This document shows positions 1 to 64,000 of a stretch of 64,000 nt of DNA, piece by piece. Every line of letters begins with the position of its first letter. Position 1 is the first letter of the stretch. Position numbers and translations under genes: made by a program. Location of the stretch: positions 94,768,511 through 94,832,510 of the forward strand of contig OY740770.1 in the NCBI GenBank assembly GCA_963513935.1, read 5' to 3'. This DNA comes from Aphrophora alni. Lineage: Eukaryota; Arthropoda; Insecta; Hemiptera; Aphrophoridae. Below the pieces are notes generated by a model. It was not told where the DNA came from. It made no database searches and saw only the letters and a list, made by a program, of their open reading frames with translations.

Positions 1-335
1 ATATATATTAAAACAAAAATATTGCACAAACTTTCTCTCATACCCATACATATCAAAACTAAAAATCTACGAATAATATAGCACTAACTTTCTCAAACTC
101 ATATACATAGTCAAACTAAAATCAATGCAAAAAATATTGCACAAACTTTCTCACATACCCATACATATTAAAACTAAAAATCTACAAAAAATATAGCACT
201 AACTGTCTCAAACTCATAATACATAGTCAAACTAAAATCAATGCAAAAATATTGCACAAACTTTCTCACATACTCATACGTATTAAAACTAAAAATCTAC
301 GAAAAATATTGCACTAACTTTCTCCCTTAATCTAA
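1..335. repeat. Nested tandem repeat, about 115-bp unit made of two related halves
   Basis: The motif ATTGCACAAACTTTCTC recurs at 21, 136 and 251, a period of 115 bp. Each unit is itself a dimer of two diverged halves of about 57 bp: one carries ATTGCACAAACTTTCTC, the other ATAGCACTAACTTTCTC, and both continue into a CATA...CTAAAA stretch. The array runs off the left edge of the window, so its true length is unknown. No coding potential is seen. Confidence 0.8.
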
Positions 336-1311
336 AAGCGTTACATACTGTTCATACAAGTTTTTACTTCTAACGTGTGAAGCACACACAGTTAATTTTT
401 TATTATTTTTTTAATTGTGTACGTTAACATGTGGTTATTTGAATTTAAAAAATTATTAGTATGGGATTTATTTATATCGTGCTAGTTATAATTTTGTGTA
501 ATTTTAATAATTCTGCATGATTAAGGAGAGGTTTGTAGTTTTCTGCTTTGATTGTATATAGAAAACTTAAACCTTCTTATGCAAGACTTTGCTCCTAGAT
601 GTATATCTGCTGAATAACAAAGATATGGTACCACATTGCTATGTATGAATTCTATGGGAGGTATTTGGAATTGTGGCTTTTCTTTGTTGTTTAAAGAGAA
701 AAAAACCTTTCGGTCACCATCGCCTTAATAAAAAAAACCGGAACCATGGAACCAACATAAAGATCTTCAGTTGAGGGTCATTCCTGATCTGTTTTATTTC
801 CCATGGCCAAAGAAATAGGTTCGGAAAAGACGTATTTTGGTTTAACTGAATAGTAGTTCACCCTACCACAAAGCAAATAATTATAAACAGACAGATTTAA
901 ATAATTAATATAATTATGAGACAGTCACAAAAAAGTAAGGTTGATTGTTTTGTTATCAATATACTTTCTACACAACTATTATTTAATTCAATTGGATAAT
1001 CTAAGCAAAGAGATTTATGTTAACATGTTAAGACGATTGTCATTATAATATAAATTTGTTTACATACAAAATGTTATGTTTTCACATCTTCTTACTCTTC
1101 TAATCTCAAGCTCACTTTAGATACAAGAGTATATAAATTTATGTAATCAACTAGGCAGGGGTAAATTATTTAATTTCACAGAGAATGAAGATGGCAGAAG
1201 TGTTTTGGTTACGAGTGTTTTAGTTTGTTTGTATGGTTGTCATTTTATGATTTATAACTTATTAGTTATTGTGAAAATATCCATTTTGTGACGAAAAAGT
1301 AACATTTCAGT
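336..1311 (+). other. 5' flank / untranslated region of the p38 gene, no firm element
   Basis: AT-rich sequence between the tandem repeat and the first coding exon. I see no convincing TATA box or initiator. The bases immediately before the start codon read AACATTTCAG, a possible splice acceptor, so a non-coding first exon may lie upstream with the ATG only two bases into exon 2. That would place the promoter in this stretch or left of the window. No gene, tRNA or clear mobile element was recognised here. Confidence 0.3.
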
Positions 1312-60573
<59,262 letters not shown>

Positions 60574-60992
60574 GTGAGTTCAATCCCTTTAGACACTGCT
60601 TCTTTTTATCAACTTAATTTAGTTCAGTTTAGTAAAGTCCTACTAACAGAGCTGAAACACTATATGCCTGTGTAGAAATTTACACATTTGTCAAAAGCTT
60701 ACAGTTGGTGCATATTTTATTTGTCTGTCTTTCTATAAATCTATATATGTGTAACATTAATTATTGCTTTTAGCCTTTAATAATTTATAAACTTTATACA
60801 AAACAATCATTTTATCATGCAAGCACGCTTACTGGAATTTCTACAATTCATTTTGTTGGGTTTAAAAAGCAGACTGTTCTGAAAATTCTGTTAACCTATT
60901 ATGAATCAAATTAATTTAATATAATGAGTAATAAATTATTTTTATTAACTTTATAGTTCCGTCATGTGACTTTGTGCTTGTCTTATTACAAA

Positions 60993-61024
60993 GATGCGTT
61001 TCGGAGTCGTAGCTCCATCTTCAG
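60993..61024 (-). ncRNA. Hammerhead-core-like motif, left arm
   Basis: On the minus strand: CTGAAGATGGAGCTACGACT then CCGAAACGCATC. CUGAAGA and GAAA flank a GGAG/CTCC stem. The site that should end GUC reads AUC here, which is also a permitted NUH triplet. Confidence 0.42.
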
Positions 61025-61302
61025 TAATTTCACTCCTTAGAGGTCGTTAAAACATTAAACATAACAAAAACATTAACACTACACACACAAATATATACAC
61101 TTATACGTTGATTTTAACATTTTCTTAGATGCGCACGGTTTCATGGTTCGCGAACCAGAGTTTGTATAATGGTTCGCCAACCATGAAACCGTGCGCATGT
61201 AAGAAAATGTTAAAATCAACGTATAAGTGTATATATTTGTGTGTGTAGTGTTAATATTTTTGTTATGTTTAATGTTTTAACGACCTCTACGGAGTGAAAT
61301 TA

Positions 61303-61334
61303 CTGAAGATGGAGCTACGACTCCGAAACGCGTC
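61303..61334 (+). ncRNA. Hammerhead-core-like motif, right arm
   Basis: CTGAAGATGGAGCTACGACT then CCGAAACGCGTC. Conserved core CUGANGA, a 4-bp stem II, GAAA and a minimal stem III ending GUC. Upstream ATTA can pair with TAAT after the GUC only with a bulge, so the fold is not secure. Confidence 0.45.
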
Positions 61335-61601
61335 TTTGTAATAAGACAAGCACAAAGTCACATGACGGAACTATAAAGGTAATAAAAATAATTTATTACT
61401 CATTATATTATACAAAGTGACTTGGACACCAAACAATGAACATCAAATTAATTGCCTATCTGCAATGCTGGCCAAATTGAGTTAAAGTGGTCAAATGTCA
61501 AGGTTGTTCATTGTGGTTGTGTATATTGCATATAAAATAATGATCTTTTACAGGTTCCAATAATTTAACCAAGATCAGTGTCATTCAGTTAGTAGCTGCA
61601 C

Positions 61602-61913
61602 ACGCTTATCTTCCTGTAACTAGTAGTTATCATGCTTACTTAGTAGTTTGGACTAGTGAATCGGGCGCTATTGTAATTCGAGCCTGGTTGATAGTGTTAT
61701 GCATTCCCTTATCTTCATTACTCTAATGGGTTTAATATAAAAATGTTAGAGGCAGACGCTTATCTTCCTGTAACTAGTAGTTAACTTGTTTATTTTGTAG
61801 TTTGGACTAGCGAACCACCGGCTTTTGTAATTCGAGCCCGGTTGATAGTGCTATGCATTCCCTTATCTTCATTACTCTAATGAGTTTAATGTAAAAAAAA
61901 AATGTTAAGAAAG
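61602..61913 (+). repeat. Tandem duplication of a 155-bp SINE-like unit
   Basis: CGCTTATCTTCCTGTAACTA begins at about 61602 and again at about 61757. Both units contain TAGTTTGGACTAG, a GTAATTCGAGCC(T/C)GGTTGATAG segment resembling a tRNA-type B box, GCATTCCCTTATCTTCATTA, and end in an AT or A-rich run. Divergence between copies is about 10 percent. A tRNA-derived SINE dimer is plausible but no A box was fixed. Confidence 0.7.
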
Positions 61914-62690
61914 AATGTAAACAACATATTTAGCCAATACTCTATTGTAGTATAATTATACTAAAATATTAACAGTCTAAAATTATGTTAAATTTAATTA
62001 ATTTAATAAATATTTAAAAACTATACTATTTCACCTATTTTAGTAATTTATTTTGTATAATAGAGTTTGAAACATTCTTCCTCCTTGTGGAGTGTTAGCT
62101 TTTGCATATCCACCTAATTTCAGAATGAATTAATTTTTTCTAACTATTTTATATGATCTCTTGGGGAATGCTTATTTCATAGTTGGTTAAATCTGTACTG
62201 AAAAATGTCACAAATTATCTGCTATTGTAGGCCAATTTGGTGAGATGACAGGCTGAAAGCTTGATGCAAGTACTTGTTATTTTTATGGATTTTTAAAACA
62301 ATGCAAAAAAAAATGAAATAAAAAATCCATCAGACACAAAAAAAATTTTTAGGTTTTTTACTAACCTACACACGATTGAAAAATATCTGAGATGGTCCTG
62401 TCTGTCAACACCATACCTACTCTAGTCATGGTTTGTTATGCATTTAAGCTCTTTTACTTCTTCCTCAACATCGCATTTTCCTTTTTATATTTGTTACTTC
62501 AATAGATGAATTTTAATGTGCATGTTATTACATCAACATCCTTCACATTACAGCCAAAATAATTTATGAACTACTCACCGCTTAATATTTTTTTATAGTT
62601 TTGAACTCCTTAGGCATGTTATATTTATTTACTATGTATATAAATATAAATCCGAAATCTTGGGAAATTTGAACATGATTTTAAAGAATT
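61914..62690. other. Intron 7, no recognised element
   Basis: AT-rich intron sequence. Nothing recognised. Confidence 0.5.
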
Positions 62691-62699
62691 TTTTTTATT

Positions 62700-64000
62700 A
62701 GGGAAAATTATTACTGAGGCTCTACAGGCCTCTGGCACATTCGCTATAAGCTTATGAGCTTCCTTATATTTCACAATAAAATGACTCCAGTGCCTCTAAT
62801 GAGCTCTAGAATTTTGTGTAAGGTAATTTCCTCAAAATCTTTGTTTGGTTGCTGGGGTCCAAGATTCTCCATCTTCTGCACTCTTGGACCTCACAATCAA
62901 TTTTCTGATAACACAGACGACAATTAAGTGAGCCTTGGAGTTGTCCCACTTTATTTAAGTGACTTCAAATGTAGCCATAATTGGAATCATGGCAATGACC
63001 TGTCTCAATGACTCCCTTGTTGAGCTTAACAAGTGTCCTTGTCAGTGCAGGCTCTGGTCCAGATAGAAGGTGTTTTCCTAATGCCCAGGAAATTTCCCCC
63101 TATTGTTAATGTGCTTTTTTCCTGACACACTTTCTCACTGCACTACTTGTCATTGTTCTACTGATCCGACAGATGGATTTTAGTTCCACAAAAGAGACAG
63201 CTTTCACTTTTTGACCAATAGGTTTGCCCTCTCAATGCCTAGGTACCCATCCTAAACAGACTTTGTTGACAGTTGACAGGATGCAGGAGTGGAGGGAATC
63301 CGATACTAGTTTGGATGAGGTTTCTATGGAGCTGTGGGCTTTGATTGCCACTAGGGTGTCTAAGAGTATTAGAATGTCCTAGCCCTTAGGATTTCTTTAA
63401 ATCCTTGATGTACACATGGTGAGATTGCAATGATTCGTCTGTGTACCACCAAACGAGCTATCCTGGTAACTTGCCAGCATTCCAGTCTTCTTGTGAATTA
63501 AGAAGAATTTTGAAGGATCGAGTAAAAACTTACTCAGTGGACATGTTGTCAAGACAGCATATCTAATACTGAGAGTACTTCAAAACTTTATTGACAATTT
63601 CTGAGTCTCTCATCTTATGGATGCCCCTCCATTCGTCATAATTTTCAAGCCTATAGACACCCTGTATCGTCTTCGACATTATGAATATGTAGAGAGGTGG
63701 TAAACGTAACAATTTTTAAGGCAGCTGTATGCGTGCTTTTAAAGACTCTGGTGACCCGCATTCAATCCCAGCTACTGCAAGCTTGCCAGTTTGCTGCCTG
63801 CTGTAGCTTATGCAGTCTTTATCTACCATATCAGGAGACCATACATCAGTTGAGGTCTGACGATTTCCGTCTATCAAATGGCAACACACGGTTTTAGTCG
63901 CCATTCGTATCCGTTAAAATGTCTCATCACCATTAGTATAGAATGACTTGATTCAGATGGACATTCCATGTTTAGTCTCCTATTCAGGATTACTCCCAGA
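62700..64000 (-). pseudogene. Decayed 3' half of an R1-clade non-LTR retrotransposon
   Basis: Read from the window end on the minus strand: LGVILNRRLNM (post-RT YLGV block), then SKLASLQ-like and CLKLLRLPPLYIFIM codons, VYRLENYDEWRGIHK, SEIVNKVLKYSQY, SFKILLNSQEDWNAGKLPG and a shortened YTDxS start of RNase H. Near 63250-63340 come AIKAHSSIETSSKLVSDSLH and VCLGWVPRH (RNase H, WVPGH block). Near 62900-63080 come ETGHCHD and CRLC fragments of the C-terminal Cys-His finger. This order, RT thumb then RNase H then finger, is typical of R1/I-type ORF2. Many stops and frameshifts. The rest of the element should continue to the right of the window. Confidence 0.82.

Larger units (their letters stand above)
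60918..61412. repeat. PLE-type foldback, about 240-bp near-perfect arms
   Basis: TAATATAATGAGTAATAAAT at 60918 is matched by the inverted AATTTATTACTCATTATATTA ending near 61412, and the arms pair with few mismatches into a central GCGCACGGTTTCATGGTTCG / CGAACCATGAAACCGTGCGC hairpin around 61130-61197. Each arm carries a hammerhead-core-like motif at matching places. It has no coding sequence. The terminal type matches the PLE inverted repeats at 22174 and 39305. Confidence 0.85.

Overview
This is nuclear DNA from an arthropod, most likely an insect. It is AT-rich, has very large introns, and is packed with decayed and a few young transposable elements. I cannot name the species. The one host gene I can support is a p38-type MAP kinase on the + strand. 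Seven coding exons (1312-1415, 17307-17436, 29766-29824, 40290-40431, 43786-43948, 45048-45119, 60494-60573) join with consistent phases and GT/AG junctions. They encode the first 250 residues, from the start Met through the glycine loop, VAIKK lysine, HRD, DFG and TGY dual-phosphorylation motif into the C-lobe. The last third of the kinase, about 110 residues by comparison with the family, must lie beyond base 64000. Only 750 of 64000 bases code for the host protein.

Intron 1 (1416-17306) holds an internally deleted piggyBac derivative with TTAA ends, three 5S rRNA-like fragments, a broken pogo/Tigger-type transposase, a repeat with an alternating 123/153-bp tandem array, a Jockey-like 3' fragment, a poly(A)-tailed retroposon candidate and a decayed R2/NeSL-like retrotransposon. 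Intron 2 (17437-29765) holds a perfect 60-bp-arm palindrome beside a minisatellite, Penelope-like (PLE) GIY-YIG pieces, a MITE candidate, an R1-like reverse-transcriptase relic and a complete hAT element with 8-bp target duplications and only two visible lesions.

Intron 3 (29825-40289) holds a complete piggyBac element with an intact 623-aa transposase. It sits inside a Penelope-like copy whose uninterrupted relatives lie a few kb away and serve as natural empty sites. It also holds a PLE dumbbell with 310-bp inverted arms. Intron 4 (40432-43785) holds a TTAA-flanked MITE and a two-copy palindromic Harbinger-like MITE. Intron 6 (45120-60493) holds an 8.3-kb LTR retrotransposon with 1.5-kb near-identical LTRs, a 612-aa coiled-coil ORF and no recognisable pol, followed by a mariner relic. 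Intron 7 (60574 onward) holds a PLE-type foldback, a duplicated SINE-like unit and the decayed 3' half of an R1-clade retrotransposon running off the window end.

The coding mobile elements are mostly antisense to the kinase gene. The points most worth following are the pol-less LTR element, the piggyBac-in-Penelope nest with its empty sites, and the hammerhead-core-like motifs repeated in PLE termini. All recognition here is by eye from translation and motif comparison; no database search was run.
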